Origin: Streptomyces sp. NBC_01750
Lineage (GTDB): Bacteria; Actinomycetota; Actinomycetes; Streptomycetales; Streptomycetaceae
Assembly: GCF_035918095.1 (NCBI RefSeq)
Contig: NZ_CP109137.1
Coordinates: 7,752,001 to 7,816,000 of the forward strand
Length of the DNA stretch: 64,000 nt
Direction of reading: 5' to 3'
A program made the translations under genes and the position numbers. This document shows positions 1-7,488 of this stretch, piece by piece (within the stretch, counting starts at the first letter, position 1; the number at the start of each line of letters is the position of its first letter). The notes beneath the pieces were generated by a model. It was given only the letters and a program-made list of their open reading frames with translations. It made no database searches and was not told the DNA's origin.

Positions 1-954
1 CACACCGCCGTACGGAGACACCGTGTCGACCGAGACGCGGAATCCGTACCGGGCGGCGAGTACGCCGATGACAGCGAAGCCGAACTGCGGCGGGTCGCCC
101 AGCCGGTTGATGTCGATGGCCTCCCGGCCGGACAGGCGCCGAGCGGCTTCCTCGGTCTCGCGCGCGTCCATGCCGACGCCGGCGTCGTCTACGACGATGC
201 TGACGCCGTTGTGGGCGGGCTGGATGCCGACTTCGACAGTGGTGTTGGGCTGGGAGTGCCGCGCCGCGTTGTCCAGCAGCTCGGCAACCGCGAGGACGAC
301 CGGCTCGACGGCTCGGCTCACCACGTCCATGTCGACCCGGGAGTGCAGCTTGACGCGTCGATAGTCCCTGATCCTCGACGTCGCACCGCGTACGACGTCG
401 AGCAGCGGTGACGCGGCCCGCTGGCGTCCTGGCCATGAGCCGCAGAGCACGGCGATGGCCTGTGCCCTCCGGCCGAACTGCGAGTTGGCGTGGTCGATCT
501 CCAGGAGATCCTGGAGTACATCGGGGTCGTCGTGCCGGTCCTGCATGTTCGAGATCGACAACTGCTGCTCGTTGGCCAAGGCCTGCAAGGCGCGCATCGT
601 CGCCTTCAGCGTCGCCCTCGCCGACTTGTCCGCCCGGGACTGTGCGGTTTCGGCGACCCCGGTGAACTGCTCGACGATCTTCAGCAGGTTCTTTCCGTAT
701 GTCGTTCCGGCGAGATCGGCGTCGACCGGCCCGGGCACGAGTGCGGTGCCCTGGGGTGCCTCGACCAGAGCGGGAAGCCGAACCTCGGCGAGGTGCCGGG
801 CCTCCTCTTCACGGGCGAGCAGGCCGGCTTCGTGGAGAGTCAGCCGGCGGCGCAGGGTGGCGGCGATCCGGTGCTGGCGTACCAGCAGCAACAGTCCGGC
901 GAGCGTGACCGCGACAAGGCACCAGAACGCCGCCTCCGGTATGTGTTGTGTCAT
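1..954 (-). CDS. Conservon-like sensor ATP-binding protein (CvnA-type), 3' end cut by window edge
   Basis: Reading leftwards from ATG at 954 the frame stays open for 318 codons to the window edge, so the C-terminus is missing. One hydrophobic helix at about residues 9-25 is followed by a basic, helical linker, a DHxNSQFGRR segment near residues 154-162 in the place of a dimerisation/H-box, and a HATPase_c domain: N-box ELLDNAARHS (residues 225-234) and G1 box DDAGVGMD (256-263). This is the layout of the Streptomyces conservon (cvn) sensor ATPases, which are usually followed by roadblock/LC7, DUF742 and small-GTPase genes; those would lie beyond the left edge. GAGG sits 5 nt before the ATG, and the only ATG slightly upstream runs into a stop at once, which fixes the start. 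Family-level identification is good; the ligand is unknown. Confidence 0.8.
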   Translation of the reverse strand, partial: MTQHIPEAAFWCLVAVTLAGLLLLVRQHRIAATLRRRLTLHEAGLLAREEEARHLAEVRLPALVEAPQGTALVPGPVDADLAGTTYGKNLLKIVEQFTGVAETAQSRADKSARATLKATMRALQALANEQQLSISNMQDRHDDPDVLQDLLEIDHANSQFGRRAQAIAVLCGSWPGRQRAASPLLDVVRGATSRIRDYRRVKLHSRVDMDVVSRAVEPVVLAVAELLDNAARHSQPNTTVEVGIQPAHNGVSIVVDDAGVGMDARETEEAARRLSGREAIDINRLGDPPQFGFAVIGVLAARYGFRVSVDTVSPYGGV

Positions 955-1611
955 CAGGTCCTCATGAAGGGGGCGGCAGGCCCGGAGGAAGCGGGACACG
1001 CAGAAACCGGCTCTGAGGACCCATCGGATTTCGATCGGCCCGGGCCGGACGCGGCACCGTGGCGTTGGTGATGCCAGGGATCACCCACGTCCACCAAGGG
1101 GCGTTGGAGTGCCTGATCATCCTAGGTCCGACGGGAGGCTTCAAGCTCTGCACGGGAACAAATGGAGTTCAACAAGGCGCTACCACCTGGTAACTGTCCG
1201 TTACGCTCGGTATGTCGGAGACTTCGGAGACTTGGGGGTGGTGTTTCAGCAGCGAGTTCAGTGCCGACGGCACCCCCGGACCGCATCGGGCCCGCGGGGA
1301 CGGGCACGGTGAGCTCGGGAGGGTCGGGTACGAGTTCCGGTGCTGCGGGCGGCTGCGCCTCCACCGTGTTCGTGGCGCCCGGCGCACTGGTGGGGCCTGG
1401 GCTCGAAGAGTGGGCGGCACGGGCCGGGCCCATGCCCGCACCCTGCCGCCGAACCCGAACCCGAACCCGAACCCGAACCCGAACCCGAACCCGAACACGC
1501 ACGGCGATCGCTGGATCCGCCGCTCGGACGCTGCGGACTGCGGTGGCTCCAGCGGCTTGCGTTCCAGTTCGCGCAGGTGTCACCCCCTGCCGGTCGTCTC
1601 CCGCCGGGCGG
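955..1611. other. 657-bp gap with no convincing gene
   Basis: This gap separates the sensor ATPase gene from the DinB-like gene, both on the minus strand. Several frames are open on both strands because the hexamer repeat in the middle contains no stop in any frame. None of the translations has recognisable motifs or a good ribosome-binding site. The part nearest 955 should hold the promoter of the sensor gene, but I found no clear -10/-35 pair. Confidence 0.5.
1451..1492. repeat. GAACCC hexanucleotide tandem repeat, 7 perfect copies
   Basis: Seven exact GAACCC units occur in a row, followed by a degenerate eighth unit GAACAC. The array lies in the gap between two minus-strand genes. In translation it gives only dipeptide runs (EP, NP, TR, FG, RV), so I treat it as a non-coding microsatellite rather than part of a protein. 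Confidence 0.95.
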
Positions 1612-2184
1612 TCAGCCGCTCCACTCGGGATTCCTGCCGCTGGCGCCGAGCGCGCGGTGGAAGGCGGGTGCGTCGGCGGATACGGGGACGGGCGGGCCGA
1701 AGGCGCCGTTCGTCCGGGCTTGCTCGGCGATCTGCTCCACCGCGCCGAGGGCGGCCTGCGCGGCGTCCTCGCCAATCGCGAATTCCTGCCCGGTGGCGCG
1801 GGCCAGGTCCCAGCCGTGCAGGGCGAGTTCCTCCAGTGTGATGGTGGCGGCGAAGCCGGACGGCATCTCGCCCGGGCCGAACTCGGTGGTGCCCTCGTAC
1901 GCCCCGGGGTCACCCCAGGCCGCCGCGGCCCGGTTGGCGGACTCGGCGACGGACGCCGGCGATGTGCCCGGGGCGGCGGCCTCGGCGGACTGCGGCTCCT
2001 TCCGGGCGGCGCGGGCGGAGGAGGACAGGGTCTGGCCCAGGTGGTCGAGGAGCTCGGCGACGGTGAACTTCTCGCACGGGGTGCGGTCGCCGAGCTGCTG
2101 GGCAGAGATGCCGGAGGCCGTCGCCGCGACGGCGTCGGCGCAGTCCCGGATGGCGGTGGACAGTGTGCTGTGCCGGGTGTTCAT
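1612..2184 (-). CDS. TIGR03086-family / DinB-like metal-binding protein
   Basis: This 190-residue protein has the layout of the TIGR03086 branch of the mycothiol-dependent maleylpyruvate isomerase / DinB four-helix family: an N-terminal helix, a GDRTPCEKFTVAELLDHL segment near residues 32-50, and an EELALHGWDLARATGQ segment in the second half that carries the usual His. These proteins typically bind a metal; some use thiol cofactors, but the substrate here is unknown. The open frame extends upstream, but ATG at 2184 is preceded by GGGAG at a normal distance and clears the preceding gene, so I chose it. It lies 50 bp after the SRPBCC gene on the same strand, and the two probably form one ArsR-controlled unit. 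Confidence 0.8.
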   Translation of the reverse strand: MNTRHSTLSTAIRDCADAVAATASGISAQQLGDRTPCEKFTVAELLDHLGQTLSSSARAARKEPQSAEAAAPGTSPASVAESANRAAAAWGDPGAYEGTTEFGPGEMPSGFAATITLEELALHGWDLARATGQEFAIGEDAAQAALGAVEQIAEQARTNGAFGPPVPVSADAPAFHRALGASGRNPEWSG

Positions 2185-2234
2185 GAGATCTCTCCCTCGG
2201 TTCGCCGGTGCTTCCGGCGGGGGTCGGTGCAGGG

Positions 2235-2657
2235 TCAGCCGGTGAAGAAGGGCGCGGGCTTGCCCGTCTCGGCGTATGCCTTCAGCTGTGCGAACTTGGT
2301 CGCCCAGCCGTACGTGAAGTCCCGGTAGGCGTCGTCGGCGGCCGGGAAGCCGCTGTGCGTGAAGCGCAGAGTGACGCCGCCCTCGGGGCGAGCCAGAACC
2401 TCGTAGGTCTGCAGGGTGCCGGTCCAGGGGCCGTTCTCGGCCGCCAGGACGAGCCGTTTGCCGGGCTCTGCCTCGGTGATGCGCAGCCGCCACGCCTCCG
2501 GCACGCCCGGGAACCGCAGCTCGTGCAGACCGTCCACTTCCTTGTCCGCGGTGGCGGTCGTGGTGAACCAGCTCCGGATGCCCTCGGTCGTGGAGATCGC
2601 CGTGTACACGGTGTCCGCGTCGGCCTCGATGTGCAGCTGCATCGCGATGTCCGCCAT
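2235..2657 (-). CDS. SRPBCC / AHSA1-like protein
   Basis: This is a 140-residue START-like (SRPBCC, activator-of-Hsp90 C-terminal-like) protein. The N-terminal strand MADIAMQLHIEADADTVYTA, the GIRSWFTTTA segment and the WxxKFAQLKAYAETG C-terminal helix match the fold, which forms a hydrophobic ligand cavity. In actinobacteria such genes are commonly paired with ArsR repressors. It is divergent from the ArsR gene and shares an 86-bp promoter region containing a perfect dyad. ATG at 2657 is the first plausible start downstream of that operator. The ligand is unknown. Confidence 0.85.
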   Translation of the reverse strand: MADIAMQLHIEADADTVYTAISTTEGIRSWFTTTATADKEVDGLHELRFPGVPEAWRLRITEAEPGKRLVLAAENGPWTGTLQTYEVLARPEGGVTLRFTHSGFPAADDAYRDFTYGWATKFAQLKAYAETGKPAPFFTG

Positions 2658-2679
2658 GGCCCTTGCTCCTCTTCAGTCG

Positions 2680-2697
2680 TTTTAGTCGACACTAAAA
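2680..2697. promoter_or_regulatory. Probable ArsR-family operator dyad
   Basis: TTTTAGT-CGAC-ACTAAAA is a perfect 7-bp inverted repeat with a 4-bp spacer, in the short region between the divergent SRPBCC and ArsR genes. A related half site, GCTAAAATGA, recurs at 2730-2739. TAAAAT at 2732-2737 lies 6 bp before the ArsR ATG, so the regulator mRNA may be nearly leaderless. Binding by the adjacent ArsR protein is an inference from position and symmetry. Confidence 0.6.
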
Positions 2698-2743
2698 TGA
2701 CTTCGCCTCGATGGCAAGTTGAAGTGGCGGCTAAAATGAGTCC

Positions 2744-3067
2744 ATGGATGCGGTACGGGCGGTCGCCGAGCCCAGACGGCGCGAGATTCTTCGCCTGGTC
2801 TGGGACACAGAGCTGTCCGCGGGCGAGATCGCAGAGCGGTTCGACGTCACCTTCGGAGCGGTCTCACAGCATCTCAAGGTGCTCAGGGACTCCGGTCTGG
2901 TTACGCTGCGCCAGGACGGCAAGAAGCGCTTCTACCGGGCCGACCGTGAGGGCATGGGCCCGCTCGCCGACTACCTGCAGTCCATGTGGGCCACCAGGAT
3001 CGACGCTCTCGCTGAACTGGCGGAAGCGGCGGAACGCGCCGAGAAGTCCGAAGGGACGAGCCCGTGA
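2744..3067 (+). CDS. ArsR-family winged-helix repressor
   Basis: This 107-residue protein has a canonical ArsR winged helix: EPRRREILRLVWD, ELSAGEIAERFDVTFGAVSQHLKVLRDSGLV as recognition region (residues about 23-53), and a beta wing RQDGKKRFYRADREG. No cysteine-rich metal site (ELCVCDL type) is present, so it is the non-metal ArsR type commonly fused or linked to SRPBCC proteins. Its stop overlaps the GTG start of the next SRPBCC gene by 4 nt, so the two are translationally coupled. It probably represses itself and the divergent SRPBCC/DinB genes through the dyad at 2680-2697. Confidence 0.9.
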   Translation: MDAVRAVAEPRRREILRLVWDTELSAGEIAERFDVTFGAVSQHLKVLRDSGLVTLRQDGKKRFYRADREGMGPLADYLQSMWATRIDALAELAEAAERAEKSEGTSP

Positions 3068-3531
3068 GTGACGAGGCCCGGAAATCCCAGCCCCCGAACA
3101 CGGACGTGGTCACGCTGGAACGGCACATCGCAGCCCGGCCCGAGACCGTGTTCTCGTTCTTCACAGACCGGGAGAAGTGGCTGTCCTGGATGGGCCGGGA
3201 CGGCGAGTTCGACTTCACCCGTGACGGCGCTTACCGCACCAGAGTCACCGGCGAGCACATCGCCTCCGGCCGCTTCCTCGAGATCGCCCCGCCCGAACGC
3301 CTGGTCTTCACCTGGGGCTGGGAGGGCGGCGACCTGGCCGTACCGCCCGGCTCGACAACGGTGGAAATCACCCTGGAACCGGTCGCCGACGGCACCCTGC
3401 TGCGCCTGATCCACCGTGGCCTGCCCTCCCCGGAGGCGTGCGCCGCGCACAGGGAGGGCTGGGTGCACTACGTGGAGCGGCTCGCGACACTCGGGGCGGG
3501 CGGAGATCCGGGTCCCGACGACTGGATGTGA
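3064..3531 (+). CDS. SRPBCC / AHSA1-like protein
   Basis: This 155-residue START-like protein has VTLERHIAARPETVFSFFTD near residues 16-35, a WGWEGGDLAVPPGSTTVEITL strand pair and a C-terminal GWVHYVERLATL helix, matching the AHSA1/SRPBCC fold. It starts at GTG inside the ArsR stop region (GTGA overlap), so it is co-translated with the repressor. A second SRPBCC gene is read away from the same operator. Such modules are thought to respond to hydrophobic or aromatic ligands, but no ligand can be read from the sequence. It ends 14 bp before the convergent MscS gene, leaving almost no room for a terminator. Confidence 0.85.
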   Translation: MSDEARKSQPPNTDVVTLERHIAARPETVFSFFTDREKWLSWMGRDGEFDFTRDGAYRTRVTGEHIASGRFLEIAPPERLVFTWGWEGGDLAVPPGSTTVEITLEPVADGTLLRLIHRGLPSPEACAAHREGWVHYVERLATLGAGGDPGPDDWM

Positions 3532-3545
3532 CCTGCCCGCCGTCC

Positions 3546-4646
3546 TCACACCACGGGGACCCGGTACGTCGGTGCGGTCATCGGCTCCTCGGCGGAGGGC
3601 CGGTGGGGGATCGGCAGGTCTCCCTGCTGCACGGCAATGGTCCGCGTCGGAGCGGGAATGCTGATGCCCTCGGCACGGTAGCGCCGGTGCAGCCGCTTGA
3701 TGAACTCGTGCTTGATCCGGTACTGGTCACTGAACTCGCCGACCCCCAGGATCACCGTGAAGTTGATCCTGGAGTCGCCGAACGTGTGGAAACGGACCGC
3801 CGGTTCATGGTCGGGCAGTGCGCCGACGATGTCCGCCATCACGCTCTCGACAACCTCGGTGGTGACCCGCTCGACGTGGTCCAGGTCGCTGTCGTAGCCG
3901 ACTCCCACCTGGACGTTGAGCGTCATCTGCTGGTCCGGCCGGTGGAAGTTGGTCATGTTGGTGCCGGACAGCTTCGTGTTGGGGATGATCACGAGGTTGC
4001 TGGAGAGCTGGCGCACCACGGTGTTGCGCCAGTTGATGTCGACGACGTAGCCCTCCTCGCCGCTGCTGAGCCTGATGTAGTCACCGGGCTGCACCGTTCT
4101 GGAAGCGAGGATGTGCACACCTGCGAAGAGGTTGGCAAGAGTGTCCTGCAGGGCCAGGGCGACTGCCAGGCCTCCCACGCCCAGCGCGGTGAGCAGCGGG
4201 GCGATCGAGACGCCCAGGGTCTCCAGTACGACGAGGAAGCCCATTGCCAGCACCACGACGCGCGTGATGTTCACGAATATGGTGGCCGATCCGGCGACAC
4301 CGGATCTGGACTGCGCCACGGCCTGCACCATCCCGGCGACAATCCTCGCGGCCGTGAGGGTCGCGGCCATGATGAGCACGGCGGTGAGCGTCATGGTGAC
4401 GTTGCGTCCGACCCTGGCGTTCAGCGGCAGCACCGACGCCGCGATCGCCACGCCACCGGTGATCGCTGCCCAGGGGGCCAGTGCCCGCAGCGCGTCAACA
4501 AGGATGTCGTCGCCGCTCCAACGCGTTCTGCCGGCCCGTTCGCCGAGCCATTTGAGGATCACGAGCAGCAGCAGGGCGGCCGCGATGCCTGCCGCCACCG
4601 CGATTCCGGCGACGATCACGTCGTGCAGCGTGAGGTCCCGGTTCAC
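3546..4646 (-). CDS. MscS-family mechanosensitive ion channel
   Basis: This 366-residue membrane protein has about four hydrophobic helices in the first 145 residues. A glycine/alanine-rich pore helix follows (LGVGGLAVALALQDTLANL, about 150-170), then the MscS beta domain (QPGDYIRLSSGEEGYVVDINWRN), the IPNTKLSGTNMTN loop and a C-terminal alpha/beta vestibule. It should open under membrane tension to release osmolytes. The reading frame extends far upstream but loses membrane-protein character there. GTG at 4646, preceded by GGGAGGGAAGCG, fits the N-terminal helix, so I chose it. It ends almost against the SRPBCC gene of the opposite strand. Confidence 0.88.
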   Translation of the reverse strand: MNRDLTLHDVIVAGIAVAAGIAAALLLLVILKWLGERAGRTRWSGDDILVDALRALAPWAAITGGVAIAASVLPLNARVGRNVTMTLTAVLIMAATLTAARIVAGMVQAVAQSRSGVAGSATIFVNITRVVVLAMGFLVVLETLGVSIAPLLTALGVGGLAVALALQDTLANLFAGVHILASRTVQPGDYIRLSSGEEGYVVDINWRNTVVRQLSSNLVIIPNTKLSGTNMTNFHRPDQQMTLNVQVGVGYDSDLDHVERVTTEVVESVMADIVGALPDHEPAVRFHTFGDSRINFTVILGVGEFSDQYRIKHEFIKRLHRRYRAEGISIPAPTRTIAVQQGDLPIPHRPSAEEPMTAPTYRVPVV

Positions 4647-4843
4647 CGCTTCCCTCCCGTTGCGCGGCGAAGAGTGCGGACGGCGGGGATTGCCGCTGTG
4701 AGCCGGATGTGATGTGTCGTCACCATGCCACCTGTGCAGTCTGGGAGGGCGGTTGTGCGGTCGCGTCGGGCGGAACGGAGTCCGCTCGGCGCGACCTGTC
4801 ATCCTGCCGCATGCCGCAGGCAGCACGGTGGGTGGGCCACTAC

Positions 4844-5497
4844 TCAGTGGGCGAGGAGCATGTACGTGTTCTCCAGCTCGTCCTGCACGACGTGGGCATC
4901 TCCCGCGACCGTCCGCACGACAAGGTCGTCCTGCGGGGTGTGGACTTGATACTGCCAGCCCTGCGGGAGTCGCAGGCGCCGGCCGAGCGTGGCCAGTGAT
5001 TCCATCGTCTGGCTGTCGTCCACGGTGTGGGAGTACGCCTGCAGGATGTATGTGCGGTCGCCGGGGGCGCTCAGCGCATGCACCGGTCGGCCACCGGACA
5101 GGATGTACTCGGTGTCCCGTTTCACCGTGGAATCGACGTAGAACTTCTTGGCCGTCGCCCCGGTGAGGTCGATCTCCGCCGGGATGCGGACCTCGGCCAC
5201 CCAGCGGGCCTCCAGGCCGCCGAACATCTCGGTGTCCCCCCACTGGAACGTCGTGACCTCGTCGATCGTCCAGAAGCGGGGTCCGTTCAGGAACACCATC
5301 GGCACCTGGAATTGCTCCGCCAGCGCACGGGCGTCGAGCGCGTTCCACTGCTCCGGCGGACAGTCGTTGAGACCGAAGGTGTTATAGACGGCCGCTTTGA
5401 GATGACCGTCCTCGCCCGGCGAGATGAGAAGCATCTCGCCGTAGCGCGCGTCGCGCAGACCGCTCAGGTGCCGGGAGGCTCTCGTCGTGTGGGACAT
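4844..5497 (-). CDS. Conserved hypothetical protein
   Basis: This 217-residue soluble protein has no signal peptide or membrane segment. It begins with ATG behind a strong GAAGGAGGAGCC site. The middle (FLNGPRFWTIDEVTTFQWGD, EARWVAEVRIPAEI) and the end (QGWQYQVHTPQDDLVVRTVAGDAHVVQDELENTY) look like a well-folded beta-rich protein, and I have the impression of a family found in actinobacteria and proteobacteria, but I cannot name a domain. It lies upstream of the MscS gene on the same strand with a 197-bp gap, so it may or may not be co-transcribed. Confidence 0.7.
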   Translation of the reverse strand: MSHTTRASRHLSGLRDARYGEMLLISPGEDGHLKAAVYNTFGLNDCPPEQWNALDARALAEQFQVPMVFLNGPRFWTIDEVTTFQWGDTEMFGGLEARWVAEVRIPAEIDLTGATAKKFYVDSTVKRDTEYILSGGRPVHALSAPGDRTYILQAYSHTVDDSQTMESLATLGRRLRLPQGWQYQVHTPQDDLVVRTVAGDAHVVQDELENTYMLLAH

Positions 5498-5656
5498 GGC
5501 TCCTCCTTCTCACAGCCCGTCTCCGCTCCTGCGCGGAGAGCGCCCGCGGGGCCGGGCCCGCAGGCGGGCGGGCCCGGGTAGCGCCGCGGGTCGTCCACTC
5601 CATCAAGAGCAGCACACGCGTGGTGAAGTCGCACGCCGTCCCGGCGGCGGCGGGTG

Positions 5657-5866
5657 TCATGGCCCGATTCGCCTGAGGATCCGCTCGTGCTCCTCGTCGG
5701 GGACCCGGGCACCGGAGGAGGGAAGCAATTGCGGGATTCCATCGATGATCGGATAGCGCCGGCGCAGCCTCGGGTTGTAGAGGACCTCCTCGGGAAGGAG
5801 CAGCGTCAGCTGCCCCTTGTCGATCGGGCAGGCGATGATCCGGAGCAGCGGATCGTCAGGCTTCAT
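5657..5866 (-). CDS. Trm112-family small zinc-ribbon-like protein
   Basis: This 69-residue protein has the Trm112 pattern: PLLRIIACPIDKGQLTLL, LYNPRLRRRYPIIDGIPQLL. Only one of the usual zinc cysteines is evident, as in many bacterial members (YcaR/Trm112-like). Bacterial Trm112 proteins activate class I methyltransferases, and two such enzymes occur in the same operon. The open frame allows an ATG 12 codons upstream, but the ATG at 5866 has AAAGGAG at an ideal distance. It overlaps the end of the transporter gene by 11 nt and is the last gene of the long glycan operon. Confidence 0.8.
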   Translation of the reverse strand: MKPDDPLLRIIACPIDKGQLTLLLPEEVLYNPRLRRRYPIIDGIPQLLPSSGARVPDEEHERILRRIGP

Positions 5867-6764
5867 GGGCCGACTCCTTTGCCGGTACGGGGGGTTCGTC
5901 ATGACGCGGAAGCATCAGCAGGACCGAGACGGCCAGTGCGGTGCCGCCGAGCCGCAGCGCGAGTCGCAGTGGGTCCTGCGGCAGGGACTCGCCGAAGACG
6001 AATGTGCCGAGCGCGGCTGTGAACAGGCAGGTGACGGTGGTGCATACGGGCACGATCAGAGATGCCCGGCAGCGCTGCAGCGCGGTCTGGGACAGGATCA
6101 GGCCGGTGGCCGAGGTAAAGAGCAGGATGTACGGATACGGAGACCGCAGCAGGGCGAAAACCGCGTCCTTGATACCGCTGGTCGTCAGATGACCGGAGAC
6201 GCCCTTGATGGCGAGTGAGCTGACGCCGTACAGGAGGCCGACGGCGACGCCGTATTCGACGCCCGCGGTCGGCAGCCGGTGACGGCGGCGGGTCCGGCGC
6301 TCCACGGACCGGTACAGCCACAGCCCGGCCGCGAGCGCGGGCAGGCACACCAGCAGCAACCGGCCGGGCGAGGCATGACCGCTCACGGCGTCGGAGCGCT
6401 TGAGGGAGGCCACGACCATCAGCAGGGCGAGGGTGATCACAGCCACGCCGCGTCGCTCACGGCCGCTGGGGCGCTCGCCCAGCACGACGGAGGAGAGCAG
6501 AACGAACAGCACCAGGCCGGAGACGAAGATGCCCTGCGCGGCTGCGATGGGAAGGGTGCGGTAGACAGCGAGCTGTGCCGCGAAGCCGGCGGCGAGCGCG
6601 AGCGAACCGCCGACCCACAACGGGCTGCCGATGAGCAACCGCACGACTCGGGCCGGCTGTCCCGTACTCAGTCGCGGCAGGCCGGACAGCGCCCGCTTCT
6701 CGAGCACGAAGCCGGTGCTGTAGAAGACGTTGGCCAGCAGAGCCGAGGCCACACCCCACCACAT
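5856..6764 (-). CDS. DMT-superfamily (EamA-like) transporter
   Basis: This protein of about 302 residues has nine to ten hydrophobic helices in two similar halves, the drug/metabolite transporter architecture. It begins MWWGVASALLANVFYSTGF, so the first helix inserts directly. The open frame extends 19 codons upstream into the preceding gene; ATG at 6764 lies 4 nt after that gene's stop and removes a non-hydrophobic extension. In this operon it may flip or export a lipid-linked sugar or glycan precursor, or merely a metabolite; the sequence alone does not decide. It overlaps the Trm112 gene. Confidence 0.82.
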   Translation of the reverse strand: MWWGVASALLANVFYSTGFVLEKRALSGLPRLSTGQPARVVRLLIGSPLWVGGSLALAAGFAAQLAVYRTLPIAAAQGIFVSGLVLFVLLSSVVLGERPSGRERRGVAVITLALLMVVASLKRSDAVSGHASPGRLLLVCLPALAAGLWLYRSVERRTRRRHRLPTAGVEYGVAVGLLYGVSSLAIKGVSGHLTTSGIKDAVFALLRSPYPYILLFTSATGLILSQTALQRCRASLIVPVCTTVTCLFTAALGTFVFGESLPQDPLRLALRLGGTALAVSVLLMLPRHDEPPVPAKESAHEA

Positions 6765-6768
6765 GGCG

Positions 6769-7488
6769 CTACACCCGCCTGGCGTGCACCAGGAGGATGG
6801 AGGCCACGGACGGCGCGGCACAGGCGGCTCGGTCGATCAGGCGCAGCGGGCGGGGGACACCGTGGAAGGGCCCGCCGGCCAGGGTGACCACCTCGAAGCC
6901 CGCGGCGGTGAGGAATCCCCGCAGGGCGCGGGCGGTGAACAGGCGTAGATGACCCACCACTTGTGATCCGGGACGGCCGTGAATACCGCGCAGGCTGACC
7001 TCCGAGAACACCGGCTGCACACCGGCGGCCAGCAGCGCCCGGTTGTACCAGGCGGCCAGGTTCGGGGTGGAGAGCATCAGATGGCCGCCGGGTTTGAGGA
7101 TGCGGCGCAGCTCGTCCATGGCACTGTCGGGGTCCACCAGATGCTCGATCACCTCGCTGAAGAGCACGGCGTCGGCGCTCGCGTCGGCCAATGGCAGCCC
7201 GCCCGCGGTCAGTTCGCCCCGGACGACATGGTTCATCCGGGTTGCGGCCCGGCGCAGCGCGTCCTGGGACCAGTCGACACCGACAATCCGGTGATTGCCC
7301 AGGAGCGGGCCGGCGGTGGCCGCCGCGGAGCCGTCGCCGCAGCCGACGTCGATGACGAGGGAGGGCTCGGGGGGCAGCACCCGGGCCAGCATCACTGCCT
7401 GGCGGCGGCTGCGCTCGACTCCGGAGGCGACGGGGACGGCCGGGTTCTCGTAGAACTCGCGCAGCCCCGCGGGGAGAGTTCCCGTCAT
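6769..7488 (-). CDS. Class I SAM-dependent methyltransferase
   Basis: This is a 239-residue Rossmann methyltransferase: motif I VIDVGCGDGSAA near residues 43-54, motif II IVGVDWSQDAL, motif IV ADAVLFSEVIEHL, and the post-IV ILKPGGHLMLSTPN segment. The catalytic core is intact. ATG at 7488 overlaps the stop of the upstream acyltransferase gene (ATGA), so the two are coupled. The context (glycosyltransferase, arabinofuranosyltransferase-like protein, acyltransferase, transporter) suggests methylation of an envelope glycan or its lipid carrier. The Trm112 protein encoded at the operon end is a candidate partner, which is inference. Confidence 0.85.
   Translation of the reverse strand: MTGTLPAGLREFYENPAVPVASGVERSRRQAVMLARVLPPEPSLVIDVGCGDGSAAATAGPLLGNHRIVGVDWSQDALRRAATRMNHVVRGELTAGGLPLADASADAVLFSEVIEHLVDPDSAMDELRRILKPGGHLMLSTPNLAAWYNRALLAAGVQPVFSEVSLRGIHGRPGSQVVGHLRLFTARALRGFLTAAGFEVVTLAGGPFHGVPRPLRLIDRAACAAPSVASILLVHARRV

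Noticed and set aside
1451..1492. Possible CRISPR-like or phage attachment repeat
   Set aside because: The units are contiguous hexamers with no spacers; no cas, integrase or tRNA gene is nearby.
1162..2328. Plus-strand frame with a TR dipeptide run that could be a lipoprotein or repeat protein
   Set aside because: The run comes from the GAACCC repeat, which opens all frames; the second half overlaps the DinB-like gene, and no signal peptide or ribosome site is present.
6117..6119. Possible TTA codon in the DMT transporter
   Set aside because: In frame the bases belong to TTT ACC, so no TTA codon is present.
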